Origin: Thalassotalea euphylliae
Lineage (GTDB): Bacteria > Pseudomonadota > Gammaproteobacteria > Enterobacterales > Alteromonadaceae
Reading direction: 5' to 3'
Length of the DNA: 64,000 bases
Assembly: GCF_003390395.1 (NCBI RefSeq)
Contig: NZ_QUOV01000001.1
Span: forward strand, 4,278,001-4,342,000
The position numbers and the translations under genes were made by a program. Positions 8,848 to 18,421 of this stretch are shown here, in pieces; the first letter of the stretch is position 1, and the number at the start of each line of letters is the position of its first letter. Below the pieces are notes generated by a model. The model was not told the DNA's origin and ran no database searches. It worked only from the letters and a program-made list of their open reading frames with translations.

Positions 8848-11046
8848 ATGACAGCAGTACCTACGTCGACACCATCAGGCAATGCCCAGCCAAACCAGTT
8901 TCACCCGATTGCGGTGGCAATGGTACTGGGTCTTATTGGGGCATTAATTAACTGTTTCCCATTTCCGTTTCTACCGGAAGTAGAGTTAATTTTTGGCAAC
9001 ACTATGATTATAGTGGCGGCCATGTGTCTCAAGCCTCAATGGGCACTGCTGACAGCCTTATTAACGGCAACACCGCTTTATTTTACTTGGGGTCACCCAT
9101 TTGCCTTTTTAACCTTTGGCCTTGAAGCCCTAACAATCTCGTATTTACGCACTAAGGGCTTCTACGTTTTATTCGCCAATATTGGCTATTGGTGCCTCAT
9201 TGGTATGCCGTTAACAGGCTTTCTGGTCTGGCTGAATTTAGAACAAGGTACAGTGTACTGGTTATTTATTTCACTAAAGCAAGGGTTTAACGCAGCACTC
9301 TATACAACGATGGGCTGCTTACTTGGCTTTTTGCTGAGCGATCAGCTAAACGCCAACTGGTCACAACAGCCGCCACTAAAGAAGAAGCTAAGGCACCAAC
9401 TGAACTATGCCATTGTGCTGGTAACCACCTTAGGTTTGTCGGCAACAACGCTTTTTATCAGTCGTGATTTAATCCTTGGAGCACAAGAGGTTGTTGAAAC
9501 AACTTTAGAAGACAGATCGAGAAAATTTGCTGAAATTATTGATATTTCAATGAAGAATCAACAAAGTGCAATTGCCTTAGCCGCTAACTGGCTGAGTGCA
9601 ATTCCAGCCAATCAATGGCAGCAATCGCTAGAGCAAGTGCATCAGAGTTATACTGGCTTTCTCACCATGCTAGTAACTGATCACAACGCCAATATAACCC
9701 ACGCGAGCCCAAGCAAATTACTATCGGTAGACGCCAAGCTTAATGTTGCAGATCGCGACTACTTTCAGCAAGCGATGCTGACCCAATCACTCTATGTTTC
9801 GCCCGTGTTTAAAGGTCGAGGCTTTGGTAATGACACTATCGTGGCAATCAGTACCCCTATTTTTGATAGTGCATCCCCTAATCAGCCAAAGGGTATTGTT
9901 GAAGGCTCTGTTGACCTTAGTTTTATTGGCAAGGTTACGGATGCAAAGTTAGGGTCAGAAGCAATAAAAGTAGTGGTCACCGATCAGCACGACAATATTA
10001 TTTATGCCCACCCCTCATTCAACTTGGAGCCACTGTATCTATTTGATACGGAGCGCGTGGTCGACACCTCCATCCAAGATCGACTGATTATTGAAAGTTT
10101 GCCGGATAAGCAGTTTGCTTACGCCATGACCACGGCAACCATGAACTGGAAAATTTATACGCTGATTGACTACGACGTTACTGTTAAGGAAATTGAGCGC
10201 GAATACCTAGTGATCTTCTTCGCTTTAATATTCACCTTGCTGTTAACGACGGTTCTTGCGCATCGCATTGGTAATCGCATCACGCGTCCACTGCGCTTTA
10301 TCATCAGGCAAGTCAATAAATACGACAATAAAACCATTACCGAATTTGCGCCGCTTTACCAAGTAGCAGCGACTGAAATTGATCAGCTCTACAATGAGCT
10401 TAAATCGGACAAGCGTTCGGTAAAAGAGTATCAGCAGCAGTTAGAGTTTAAAGTTCAAGAGCGAACCAAAGAACTTAACGAAGCGAACCAAAAACTCAAA
10501 GCAAGAGCTAATATTGACAGCTTAACAAAAGTGTATAACCGCCATTATCTAGACAGCCGCTTTGAGCAAATTCAAAAAGCTGCTCAGCGCAGTGGCGATA
10601 ACCTGTCTGTTGTCATGCTGGATTTAGATCATTTCAAACGCTTAAATGACACCTATGGTCACATTACAGGTGATAAGGTGCTGGTTGCTGTCGCTGAAGT
10701 GATTAGCCGGGCATTTAGCCGCGAAACCGATCTGGCCGCTCGCTTTGGCGGTGAAGAGTTCGTGATAGTTGCTCCTTATATTTCGCCAGAGGCACTCACA
10801 CGAAAACTTGAGTCTTTGCGATCAGCGATAGCAGCACTGCAACTAAGTGACTCTTCAGGCCGAGCCATTACGACCAGCGCAAGCTTTGGCGCGGTGATCG
10901 CTAAAGCGAGTTTTGCCGACAATATCGTATGTTGGGTAAAAGTAGCGGACGCTTGTTTATATCAAGCAAAAGGTAATGGCCGAAACCGAGTCGTGCTAGA
11001 CGACCAAACGACAAGTGAGCAAATGGTAGAAGAAGCGGAACTTTAA
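8848..11046 (+). CDS. membrane diguanylate cyclase with periplasmic sensor domain
   Basis: A 732-residue protein that begins only 4 bp after the hemY stop. Several membrane helices fill residues about 18-205 (MASE-like integral sensor region). A periplasmic domain of Cache/CHASE type (about 208-448) contains the DRDYFQQAM and SPVFKGRGFG motifs typical of dCache. A further helix (about 452-470), a HAMP-like linker and a coiled coil precede the GGDEF domain (about 555-715). The active-site loop is GGEEF at 634-638, and an RETD inhibitory site lies five residues before it. The enzyme should therefore make c-di-GMP from GTP under product inhibition. The ligand is unknown. Confidence 0.93.
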   Translation: MTAVPTSTPSGNAQPNQFHPIAVAMVLGLIGALINCFPFPFLPEVELIFGNTMIIVAAMCLKPQWALLTALLTATPLYFTWGHPFAFLTFGLEALTISYLRTKGFYVLFANIGYWCLIGMPLTGFLVWLNLEQGTVYWLFISLKQGFNAALYTTMGCLLGFLLSDQLNANWSQQPPLKKKLRHQLNYAIVLVTTLGLSATTLFISRDLILGAQEVVETTLEDRSRKFAEIIDISMKNQQSAIALAANWLSAIPANQWQQSLEQVHQSYTGFLTMLVTDHNANITHASPSKLLSVDAKLNVADRDYFQQAMLTQSLYVSPVFKGRGFGNDTIVAISTPIFDSASPNQPKGIVEGSVDLSFIGKVTDAKLGSEAIKVVVTDQHDNIIYAHPSFNLEPLYLFDTERVVDTSIQDRLIIESLPDKQFAYAMTTATMNWKIYTLIDYDVTVKEIEREYLVIFFALIFTLLLTTVLAHRIGNRITRPLRFIIRQVNKYDNKTITEFAPLYQVAATEIDQLYNELKSDKRSVKEYQQQLEFKVQERTKELNEANQKLKARANIDSLTKVYNRHYLDSRFEQIQKAAQRSGDNLSVVMLDLDHFKRLNDTYGHITGDKVLVAVAEVISRAFSRETDLAARFGGEEFVIVAPYISPEALTRKLESLRSAIAALQLSDSSGRAITTSASFGAVIAKASFADNIVCWVKVADACLYQAKGNGRNRVVLDDQTTSEQMVEEAEL

Positions 11047-11070
11047 CTGTTAAGTTAGCTCCGCATTTTT
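11035..11070 (+). terminator. weak candidate terminator after the hem-cyclase operon
   Basis: The end of the cyclase gene and its 3' flank can form GCGGA (11035-11039) with TCCGC (11060-11064), plus an inner TTAAC/GTTAA pair, followed by ATTTTT. The stem is interrupted, so this is tentative. Confidence 0.4.
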
Positions 11071-11138
11071 GAAGAGAGAGCCTAGATGTCGCTCCCTCGA
11101 AATAAGTAACGCTTAGCCTTACCTAATTTTGCCTAACC

Positions 11139-11834
11139 TTAAATAAACGCAAAGGCATCAGCGTACATATGGTCGATATTGGCGCCATGCTCAACAAAAT
11201 CATTGCGCACTATGCCAACCATATCAAAGCGACCAGCCAAATAGATGTCATAAGGTTCAAGGCTAACAATATCTTTCATAACGGCTTGATGCACTAAGCC
11301 TGTTTGACCTTGCCATGCCTCATCCGCCTGCTCAACAACAGGAATAAAACGCGCGTTAGGTAATGATTCAACCATGGCTTTCGTTTGCTCTAGCTCATAA
11401 CATGCATCCTGCGTGCGTAAGCCCCAATAAACCAATAGTGGACGCTCCGTGCCTTGCTTAGCCAAGTGCTCGAACATCGATTTAATGTAAGAAAAACCGG
11501 TACCACCAGCCATTAATAATAATGGACGCTGGCTTTCTTCACGCAAATGGGCATTACCCATTGGCGCTTCGATCGTCACTGAATCACTGTTCTTTAGTTT
11601 TTCAATTGCTTGCATAGCATAGCTGTCTTCACCAAAAGCACCGATTTGTAACTCAATTAGCGATTGGTGAGGTGCACTGGCAATCGAAAATGCACGCTTG
11701 TCATCTTCTGCCATCACTAAATTAAGATATTGGCCAGGCTTGAACGTCACCGCTTCATTGGGTGCAAGCAACACTTTGTATACATACGGGGTTAAGTTGG
11801 TGATCTGTTCAACCCGGCATTCAATGGTATTCAT
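11139..11834 (-). CDS. fre: NAD(P)H-flavin reductase
   Basis: A 231-residue ferredoxin-reductase-fold enzyme that reduces free FMN or FAD with NAD(P)H. The flavin-binding RAFSIAS motif (RxxS) is near residue 49, the NAD-binding LLMAGGTGFSYIKSM motif is around 105-119, and the YWGLR segment follows. It lies 23 bp downstream of ubiD on the same strand, the order found in E. coli (ubiD-fre). The reduced flavin it provides is plausibly used to make the prenyl-FMN needed by UbiD; that link is inference. Confidence 0.95.
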   Translation of the reverse strand: MNTIECRVEQITNLTPYVYKVLLAPNEAVTFKPGQYLNLVMAEDDKRAFSIASAPHQSLIELQIGAFGEDSYAMQAIEKLKNSDSVTIEAPMGNAHLREESQRPLLLMAGGTGFSYIKSMFEHLAKQGTERPLLVYWGLRTQDACYELEQTKAMVESLPNARFIPVVEQADEAWQGQTGLVHQAVMKDIVSLEPYDIYLAGRFDMVGIVRNDFVEHGANIDHMYADAFAFI

Positions 11835-11857
11835 CTACAATAATTCTCTTATGTCTT

Positions 11858-13339
11858 TTATTTGGAGGCTTTCGGGACTATCGCCAATTCTTGCCATATT
11901 TCATCTACCTGCTGCTTCACAGCATCATCCATAACGATTGGCTCGCCCCATTCTCGGTCAGTCTCTCCTGGCCATTTGTTGGTTGCGTCCATCCCCATTT
12001 TTGAGCCTAAGCCAGACACTGGCGAAGCAAAGTCTAAATAGTCGATTGGCGTATTATCAACTAACAGGGTATCACGACTGGGATCCATTCGCGTAGTAAT
12101 TGCCCAAATCACATCTTCCCAGTCGCGCGCATTCACGTCATCATCGCAGACGATGACAAATTTGGTGTACATGAACTGGCGTAAGAACGACCACACCCCC
12201 ATCATGACGCGTTTGGCATGACCTGGGTATTGCTTCTTCATGGTGACCACGGCTAAGCGATAAGAACAGCCTTCCGGTGGTAAATAAAAATCAACAATTT
12301 CAGGAAATTGCTTACGTAATATCGGCACAAACACTTCGTTTAATGCAACACCTAAAATGGCTGGCTCATCTGGCGGACGGCCCGTGTAAGTGCTGTGATA
12401 TATCGGATTTTCGCGCATCGTTACATGCGTGACGGTAAATACTGGAAATTCATCTACTTCATTGTAATAGCCAGTATGATCACCGTAAGGGCCCTCTGGC
12501 GCTGTTTCATTCGGCGCAATGTAGCCTTCCAGCACAATTTCTGCTGTTGCTGGCACTTGCAGGTCATTACTAATGCTTTTAACTACCTGCGTTTTACTAC
12601 CGCGCAATAAACCAGCAAAAGCATATTCAGACAAGGTATCAGGCACAGGAGTAACAGCCCCAAGAATCGTGGCAGGATCGGCACCTAAGGCAACCGATAC
12701 TGGGTAGTTTTCACCTGGATTTACCTTTTTAAATTCTTGAAAATCGATCGCCCCACCTCGGTGTGACAACCAGCGCATAATTAATTTGTTTTTACCTAGT
12801 AGCTGCTGGCGATAAATACCTAAGTTTTGGCGCTCTTTATGTGGACCTCGAGTGATTGTTAGTCCCCAAGTAATGAGCGGAGCAACATCGCCAGGCCAAC
12901 AATGTTGAATCGGTAACTTGGTTAAATCGACCTCATCACCTGACATCACAATTTGCTGACACTCTGCTTTTTTCACCACTTTGGTTGGCATGTTCAGCAC
13001 TTGTTTGTACAGCGGTAACTTATCTAATGCGTCTTTAAAGCCTTTTGGTGGCTCAGGCTCTTTTAGTGTTGCCAGTAGCTGACCAACTTCGCGTAACGCG
13101 GCAACATTTTCTTGCCCCATTGCCAAGGCAACACGCTCAGGAGTACCAAAAAGGTTAGTTAATACTGGCATATCAAAGCCAATAGGGTTTTCAAACAACA
13201 AAGCAGGACCTTTGGCACGAAGCGTGCGGTCACTTATTTCTGTCATTACCAACTCGGTAGAAATAGGCTGCTTAATTCGTTTTAGCTGACCGATTTTTTC
13301 CAGTTGCTTTATAAAGTCGCGTAAATCGCTGTATTTCAT
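11858..13339 (-). CDS. ubiD: 3-polyprenyl-4-hydroxybenzoate decarboxylase
   Basis: A 493-residue prenyl-FMN-dependent decarboxylase of ubiquinone synthesis. It starts [20 protein letters not shown] and has the family landmarks [14 protein letters not shown], the [11 protein letters not shown] segment and [14 protein letters not shown] near the C-terminus. Length matches E. coli UbiD. It is the first gene of the ubiD-fre pair. Confidence 0.97.
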   Translation of the reverse strand: MKYSDLRDFIKQLEKIGQLKRIKQPISTELVMTEISDRTLRAKGPALLFENPIGFDMPVLTNLFGTPERVALAMGQENVAALREVGQLLATLKEPEPPKGFKDALDKLPLYKQVLNMPTKVVKKAECQQIVMSGDEVDLTKLPIQHCWPGDVAPLITWGLTITRGPHKERQNLGIYRQQLLGKNKLIMRWLSHRGGAIDFQEFKKVNPGENYPVSVALGADPATILGAVTPVPDTLSEYAFAGLLRGSKTQVVKSISNDLQVPATAEIVLEGYIAPNETAPEGPYGDHTGYYNEVDEFPVFTVTHVTMRENPIYHSTYTGRPPDEPAILGVALNEVFVPILRKQFPEIVDFYLPPEGCSYRLAVVTMKKQYPGHAKRVMMGVWSFLRQFMYTKFVIVCDDDVNARDWEDVIWAITTRMDPSRDTLLVDNTPIDYLDFASPVSGLGSKMGMDATNKWPGETDREWGEPIVMDDAVKQQVDEIWQELAIVPKASK

Positions 13340-13464
13340 ATTATATTTTGGTCAAAAATAGTGCTGCTATTATAACTTGCGACGCTAGCGCTCGCTATGT
13401 CCTAACGTGAATTTACATAATACTGCTAAGGTTAGACTGGACTACTACGAACTTGAGACCAATT

Positions 13465-13959
13465 ATGACCAGTAAAGTTATTATTTTGCTTATCGCATTA
13501 ACTGCTTTTGCTTCAAGCGCTTGTGACGACAAAAGCCATCGACAGTTCGATTTCTGGATTGGTCACTGGCAAGTAACGAACAGTGCCAATGATGAGGTCA
13601 GTAACAGTAAAGTTTCCTTGATTAACAATGGTTGCGGCATCTTAGAAGAATACCGAACACCATCCGGCTTTGAAGGAAAGAGCCTCAATATTTATGATCA
13701 ATTGTCCAAACGTTGGCATCAAACCTGGATTGATAATACTGGCTTATTACTGCAACTCGATGGTGAGTTTAAAGGTAATATAATGACATTAACAGGTGAG
13801 CTAATAGTTCCACACAACCCGCCAGTAATGAACAAAATTACCTGGCAGCGGTTCAGTGAAGAGGTTGTAGTTCAGCGTTGGTATACCAGCCAAGATAACG
13901 GGAAAACATGGGAACTAGTATTTGATGGATATTACGAAAGAGTTAAGCCTGATAATTAG
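13465..13959 (+). CDS. small exported protein, DUF1579-like, function unknown
   Basis: A 164-residue protein from the ATG at 13465; an upstream in-frame TTG at 13453 would add four residues but is less likely. The N-terminus is a signal peptide ending around ASSAC. The -3 position is Ser, so a lipoprotein is doubtful and ordinary cleavage before Cys or a few residues on is more likely. The mature part starts with HRQFDFWIGHWQVT, the motif of a beta-barrel family that includes DUF1579-type proteins. No catalytic role is known. The gene stands alone between ubiD and a MITE. Confidence 0.75.
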   Translation: MTSKVIILLIALTAFASSACDDKSHRQFDFWIGHWQVTNSANDEVSNSKVSLINNGCGILEEYRTPSGFEGKSLNIYDQLSKRWHQTWIDNTGLLLQLDGEFKGNIMTLTGELIVPHNPPVMNKITWQRFSEEVVVQRWYTSQDNGKTWELVFDGYYERVKPDN

Positions 13960-14031
13960 CCTAGCCCTTGATGAATAACGGGTGACTAGATGAATCAATA
14001 GTCTTGAAGCAAGCTAGCTACTTTTAACAAC

Positions 14032-14299
14032 TAGGGCGTGTTGATCTTTCGAGATTGAATTTTGTTCAATCTAAACGCTTTCTGATCGCGGCGCTCGCTT
14101 TGTCGCATAGTCGTTCTATGTAAAAATCGAGCAACAATGAGCAGGAAGCGTTTAGATGACCCCGCAGGGCAGCGTCTGTTTGAATTTTCTACTGTGTTGG
14201 CACTTATTTATGGAGAATGACTACACTGCACAAGTGCCGCCTTGTATAAAACCCAAACAGAATGCTGCAAAAACAATCCTGAAAGATCAACACGCCCTA
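14032..14299. mobile_element. MITE-like element with 19-bp perfect terminal inverted repeats
   Basis: The perfect ends are TAGGGCGTGTTGATCTTTC at 14032-14050 and its reverse complement at 14281-14299, with weaker pairing for about 13 bases further in. The outermost TA at each end could be the target duplication, as in IS630/mariner-type insertions. Inside are nested inverted repeats: GATTGAA/TTCAATC (14053-14059/14065-14071), a 14-bp arm at 14071-14084 pairing with 14142-14155 with one mismatch, and a CATAG/CTATG hairpin near 14106-14120. It encodes no transposase. It fills most of the 354-bp gap 13960-14313 and ends 14 bp from the stop of the binding-protein gene. Confidence 0.8.
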
Positions 14300-14313
14300 A
14301 TCGAAATGAGGAA

Positions 14314-15051
14314 TTATGGAAGTAAAGGCGGCTTAACTTGCGCCGCTTCACGCAGACGTTTAATCAACTCTTTGTGTGTTGTTTGACTGGCGGCAAGCCA
14401 CAGGGTGTTGGTTTCAATATCAACAGGTAGCACTTTAACAAAGCGATGACAGTCATGCCGCGTTAACACACAAGCCTCCATAAAATGACTTGAGCTCGCA
14501 GGAATAACGTCAATACGGTTATTCATTAACTTATCAAAGTTTTGCTCTGCAAAAGGAACAGCATGTATTTTGGTAAAGCCTGACGCTCTTAAGTGTTGGT
14601 CAAGCATAGAGTTGATCACGGTACCGACTCGCATCGATTTGATGCTGTGCTCAGTTATCTCTTTACTCTGCATCACTTGCGCTGTGCTGTAAAAATTATA
14701 CTCAAGGCTAACTACCGGCGCTACCCACTGATAATATTGCTCGCGTGACGGTGTGCGCGCTAAGCCAACAATCAGGGTGTTGGGAGCAGTTTTAGCTTGC
14801 TCTACCGCTCTTGGCCAAGGAATTAGCTTGAACTGATATTCACCGAGGTTGGCTTTTTGTAACACACTTTTTACTTGCTCAGCCATTTGCCCTTGGTAAT
14901 TACCCCTATGCATGTACTGCAACGGGTAGGCATCTTCAACCAACACATCAATCTTAAGCAATTCTTGTTCAGCACTTATCGCCTTAAAGACAAGTAGTAA
15001 GCTTGTCAGTAAGCTAAATAATCGCAATATCAGCTGTGGTCGGTGTTTCAT
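14314..15051 (-). CDS. periplasmic solute-binding-type protein (SBP family 3 fold)
   Basis: A 245-residue protein with a signal peptide (about 1-27, cleavage after ISA) and a periplasmic-binding-protein fold: VLVEDAYPLQYM opening, FKLIPWPRAVEQA, then the hinge region MRVGTVINSMLDQHLR and the IDVIPASSS segment. Related proteins bind amino acids or act as free-standing sensors. No ABC permease or ATPase gene is adjacent, so a transport role is unproven. It lies 110 bp downstream of rho on the same strand but beyond the rho terminator. Confidence 0.8.
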   Translation of the reverse strand: MKHRPQLILRLFSLLTSLLLVFKAISAEQELLKIDVLVEDAYPLQYMHRGNYQGQMAEQVKSVLQKANLGEYQFKLIPWPRAVEQAKTAPNTLIVGLARTPSREQYYQWVAPVVSLEYNFYSTAQVMQSKEITEHSIKSMRVGTVINSMLDQHLRASGFTKIHAVPFAEQNFDKLMNNRIDVIPASSSHFMEACVLTRHDCHRFVKVLPVDIETNTLWLAASQTTHKELIKRLREAAQVKPPLLP

Positions 15052-15116
15052 TAAATAGTATTGATTGTGTTGTCAGCAACTAGAGCTTTCGTTATGCGCT
15101 TTATCAAGCCTGAAAA

Positions 15117-15146
15117 CAAAAAACACCAGCTTAGCCGGTGTTTTTC
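15117..15146 (-). terminator. rho-gene intrinsic terminator
   Basis: AAAAACACC and GGTGTTTTT pair around an AGCTTAGCC-containing loop just downstream of the rho stop. The A-run on the plus strand gives the U-tract in the minus transcript. Confidence 0.75.
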
Positions 15147-15161
15147 AATCAAAGAATCGTA

Positions 15162-16421
15162 CTACTTACGTTTCATTGAGTCGAAGAATTCATCGTTGGT
15201 TTTGGTCATTGCCAACTTATCGATAAGGAATTCCATCGCATCGATTTCGCCCATTTCGTGGACAATCTTGCGCAAAATCCACATTTTCTGAAGTTCATCT
15301 TGCTTAGTAAGCAATTCTTCGCGGCGCGTACCACTGCGATTGAAGTGAATTGCTGGGAATACACGCTTCTCAGCTACTTTACGAGATAGGTGCAGTTCCA
15401 TGTTACCTGTACCTTTAAATTCTTCGTAAATAACTTCATCCATTTTCGAGCCAGTATCCACTAGCGCGGTGGCAATAATGGTTAAGCTACCACCTTCTTC
15501 GATGTTACGCGCAGCACCAAAGAAACGCTTAGGACGGTGCAACGCATTGGCATCAACACCACCCGTTAGGATTTTACCTGATGATGGAATTACGGTGTTG
15601 TACGCACGTGCCAAACGAGTAATTGAGTCGAGCAAGATAACCACATCTTTTTTGTGCTCAGTTAAGCGCTTCGCTTTTTCAATGACCATTTCAGCCACTT
15701 GTACGTGACGACTAGCAGGTTCGTCGAACGTAGAGGCAACCACTTCACCTTTTACTAGGCGCTGCATTTCGGTAACTTCTTCTGGGCGCTCGTCGATAAG
15801 CAATACCATTAACTCACACTCAGGGTGGTTATGAGCAATGCTTTGTGCAATGTTCTGAAGTAATAGCGTTTTACCCGCTTTTGGTGGTGCCACAATCAAA
15901 CCACGTTGGCCTTTACCAATTGGTGAGGCTAGGTCTAATACACGAGCAGTAATATCTTCTGTAGAACCATTACCGCGCTCCATCACCATACGTGAGTCAC
16001 AGTGAACAGGCGTTAAGTTTTCAAATAAAATCTTGTTACGTGAGTTCTCTGGCTTATCAAAGTTAACTTCATTAACTTTTAACAGCGCAAAGTAGCGTTC
16101 GCCATCTTTTGGCGGACGAATCTTACCTTGAATCGTATCACCAGTGCGTAAGCTGAAACGGCGAATTTGACTTGGTGATACATAAATATCGTCTGGACCA
16201 GCAAGGTACGAAGAGTCAGCTGAACGCAAGAAGCCAAAACCGTCTTGTAAAATTTCCAACACACCGCTACCGAAAATGTCTTCACCGCTTTTAGCATGCG
16301 CTTTTAGAATTGCGAAAATAATGTCTTGTTTACGGTTACGAGCTAGATTATCAAGCTTCATCGACTCGGCTAAAGCAACCAATTCGCTGATAGACTTCTG
16401 TTTGAGTTCAGTAAGATTCAT
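15162..16421 (-). CDS. rho: transcription termination factor Rho
   Basis: A 419-residue hexameric RNA-dependent ATPase. The N-terminal helical and cold-shock-like RNA-binding region contains DGFGFLRS. The ATPase core has Walker [13 protein letters not shown], Walker [16 protein letters not shown], the Q-loop GGVDANAL and the R-loop/secondary RNA site around [12 protein letters not shown]. Length is standard. It follows trxA (its own terminator lies between them) in the trxA-rho order typical of gammaproteobacteria; its leader of about 180 bp is a possible site of autoregulation. Confidence 0.98.
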   Translation of the reverse strand: MNLTELKQKSISELVALAESMKLDNLARNRKQDIIFAILKAHAKSGEDIFGSGVLEILQDGFGFLRSADSSYLAGPDDIYVSPSQIRRFSLRTGDTIQGKIRPPKDGERYFALLKVNEVNFDKPENSRNKILFENLTPVHCDSRMVMERGNGSTEDITARVLDLASPIGKGQRGLIVAPPKAGKTLLLQNIAQSIAHNHPECELMVLLIDERPEEVTEMQRLVKGEVVASTFDEPASRHVQVAEMVIEKAKRLTEHKKDVVILLDSITRLARAYNTVIPSSGKILTGGVDANALHRPKRFFGAARNIEEGGSLTIIATALVDTGSKMDEVIYEEFKGTGNMELHLSRKVAEKRVFPAIHFNRSGTRREELLTKQDELQKMWILRKIVHEMGEIDAMEFLIDKLAMTKTNDEFFDSMKRK

Positions 16422-16598
16422 AGTAGATGTTCTTAAACAATAAAATGTTGTTATGTGTTGCCTGCTGGCAGTGCTTGGACGTAAGAATAGGGTTTAGGTA
16501 TGTGTTACTACAGGGCTAAAGTTAGCATTAAAAACTTGCTAGGTAAAGTAAGCGCCTTGTTTATTCTAATTATTCAAATGCTTTTCAAGCGCAAAAGA

Positions 16599-16624
16599 AA
16601 AAGCTCAGCAATGGCTGAGCTTTT
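16599..16624 (-). terminator. trxA intrinsic terminator
   Basis: A perfect 11-bp stem AAAAGCTCAGC (16599-16609)/GCTGAGCTTTT (16614-16624) with loop AATG lies 10 bp after the trxA stop, separating trxA from rho. Confidence 0.9.
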
Positions 16625-16634
16625 CGTTGATCAC

Positions 16635-16961
16635 TTATAGGTTTGCGTCAATAAACTCTTTTAACTGAGTTTTTGATAATGCACCTACTTTAGTGTCAGC
16701 AACGTTACCGTCTTTGAATAACAATAACGTTGGGATACCGCGAATACCGTACTTCGGTGGAGTACCTGCATTTTGGTCAATGTTTAATTTACCAACGGTA
16801 AGCTGACCGTCATACTCTTGCGCAATATCGTCAAGTAGTGGGGCAATCATTTTACAAGGACCACACCATTCAGCCCAAAAATCAACCAATACTAAACCTG
16901 ATGCGTTGATTACATCAGCGTCAAAGCTGTCGTCTGTTAGCTGAAGTATTTTATCGCTCAT
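16635..16961 (-). CDS. trxA: thioredoxin 1
   Basis: A 108-residue cytoplasmic dithiol reductant. The redox motif WCGPC is at residues 32-36, with the buried Asp and the cis-Pro loop ([11 protein letters not shown]) in place. It is divergent from rhlB and upstream of rho, as in E. coli. Expression is probably from the promoter at 16998-17033. Confidence 0.98.
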   Translation of the reverse strand: MSDKILQLTDDSFDADVINASGLVLVDFWAEWCGPCKMIAPLLDDIAQEYDGQLTVGKLNIDQNAGTPPKYGIRGIPTLLLFKDGNVADTKVGALSKTQLKEFIDANL

Positions 16962-16997
16962 TTCTTTCTCCGTTACTAGATACCTTGCAAGTTATAC

Positions 16998-17033
16998 GAG
17001 CAAGAGTATACCTTGCTCATATAGTTATGCGAA
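16998..17033 (-). promoter_or_regulatory. candidate trxA promoter overlapped by a dyad
   Basis: On the minus strand, TTCGCA (17033-17028) and TATACT (17010-17005) are separated by 17 bp, a good sigma-70 match. The -10 sits exactly between the arms of an inverted repeat GAGCAAG (16998-17004)/CTTGCTC (17012-17018). The start would leave a leader of about 37 nt before the trxA ATG. The dyad could be an operator or an RNA hairpin. Confidence 0.5.
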
Positions 17034-17170
17034 TAATTCAATAGAGTTTTTTATTATACCAAGTGCAATTTAGGTCGTTTGTTTCGCTTGCGCCGCCAAG
17101 TTGGCCTGTTTTTCGCGTTTTCCTGTTATCAATCATTTTTTAACGCCTGATAACCTGTTAAGCTTGCTGC

Positions 17171-18418
17171 ATGAAAAAAACACACTTAACTGAAACCAAG
17201 TTTGCCGACCTTGGGCTTGCTACGCAAGTTGTTACAGGCCTTGAAGCTATGGGCTTCGAGCACTGCACCAATATTCAAGCAAAATCGTTACCTGTTTTAC
17301 TAGCAGGCAAAGATATCGCCGGTCAAGCACAAACCGGCGAAGGTAAAACCATCGCATTTTTATCTGCAACCTTTCACCACTTATTGCAACAAGGCAAAGT
17401 TGATCATAATCAGCCGCGCGCCTTAATCATGGCACCAACGCGTGAATTAGCGATTCAAATTCACAACGATGCAAAAGCTATGGCCAAAAGCACGGGATTA
17501 CGTCTTGGTGTGGTATATGGGGGCGAAGGTTATGAATCTCAACGCCAAGAGTTGGAGCAAGGGGTAGATATTTTAATTGGTACTTGTGGCCGATTAATTG
17601 ACTACTTCAAGCAAGGCGTATATCAGCTGAGCAATATCGAGGTTGTTGTCCTTGATGAAGCCGATCGCATGTTCGATTTAGGGTTTATTAAAGACATTCG
17701 CTATATGTTCCGCAAAATGCCAGCGGCCGCCAAGCGCTTGAATATGCTATTTTCTGCGACTTTATCGTTTCGCGTGAAAGAGCTTGCGTTTGAGCATATG
17801 AACGATCCGGTCAGTGTTGAAGTTGCCCCAGAGCAAAAAACCAATACGCGTATTACCGAAGAGCTCTTCTATCCATCAAACGATGACAAAATGGCGTTAT
17901 TGCAAACCCTTGTTGAAGAGGAGTGGCCAGAAAAAGCCATTATTTTCGCCAATACCAAACACATGTGTGACAGCATTTATGCCCACCTTGATGCTGACAA
18001 GGTGCGCGTTGGCCTGCTAACTGGCGATGTAATGCAGAAAAAACGCCTGAAAATTCTAGAGCAGTTCACAAAAGGGCATCTAGATATTTTAGTGGCAACC
18101 GATGTCGCCGCACGAGGCTTGCACATTCCGGCCGTTACGCATGTATTTAACTACGACTTGCCGGACGACTTTGAAGATTATGTCCACCGCATTGGTCGTA
18201 CTGGGCGCGCAGGCGAAACAGGTCATGCTATTAGCTTTGCTTGTGAAGATTACGTTTTCAATTTGCCAGCAATCGAGAACTATATTGGTCATACACTGCC
18301 GGTCAGCAAGTACGACCCTGATGCGCTACTAACAGACCTACCTAAGCCTAAGCCTCGTCACCGTCGCCATAAGCCACACAACGGTGGTCAAAACAGAGCG
18401 CGAAACGGACGCAGATAA
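17171..18418 (+). CDS. rhlB: ATP-dependent RNA helicase RhlB
   Basis: A 415-residue DEAD-box helicase, the helicase partner of RNase E in the degradosome. Motifs in order: Q-motif region with [10 protein letters not shown], Walker [21 protein letters not shown] in [16 protein letters not shown] in LFSATLS, and HRIGRTGR near residue 340. The C-terminal tail ([20 protein letters not shown]) is basic, as in RhlB, and binds RNA. It is followed 3 bp later by gppA, the E. coli order. Confidence 0.96.
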   Translation: MKKTHLTETKFADLGLATQVVTGLEAMGFEHCTNIQAKSLPVLLAGKDIAGQAQTGEGKTIAFLSATFHHLLQQGKVDHNQPRALIMAPTRELAIQIHNDAKAMAKSTGLRLGVVYGGEGYESQRQELEQGVDILIGTCGRLIDYFKQGVYQLSNIEVVVLDEADRMFDLGFIKDIRYMFRKMPAAAKRLNMLFSATLSFRVKELAFEHMNDPVSVEVAPEQKTNTRITEELFYPSNDDKMALLQTLVEEEWPEKAIIFANTKHMCDSIYAHLDADKVRVGLLTGDVMQKKRLKILEQFTKGHLDILVATDVAARGLHIPAVTHVFNYDLPDDFEDYVHRIGRTGRAGETGHAISFACEDYVFNLPAIENYIGHTLPVSKYDPDALLTDLPKPKPRHRRHKPHNGGQNRARNGRR

Positions 18419-18421
18419 GCA

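Noticed and set aside
14156..14386. Small plus-strand ORF spanning the right half of the first MITE
   Set aside because: It crosses the MITE end into the antisense of the binding-protein gene and shows no protein-like features.
16422..16598. A RhoL-type leader peptide before rho
   Set aside because: Only a very short open frame (about six codons) is present in the leader and it does not resemble E. coli RhoL.
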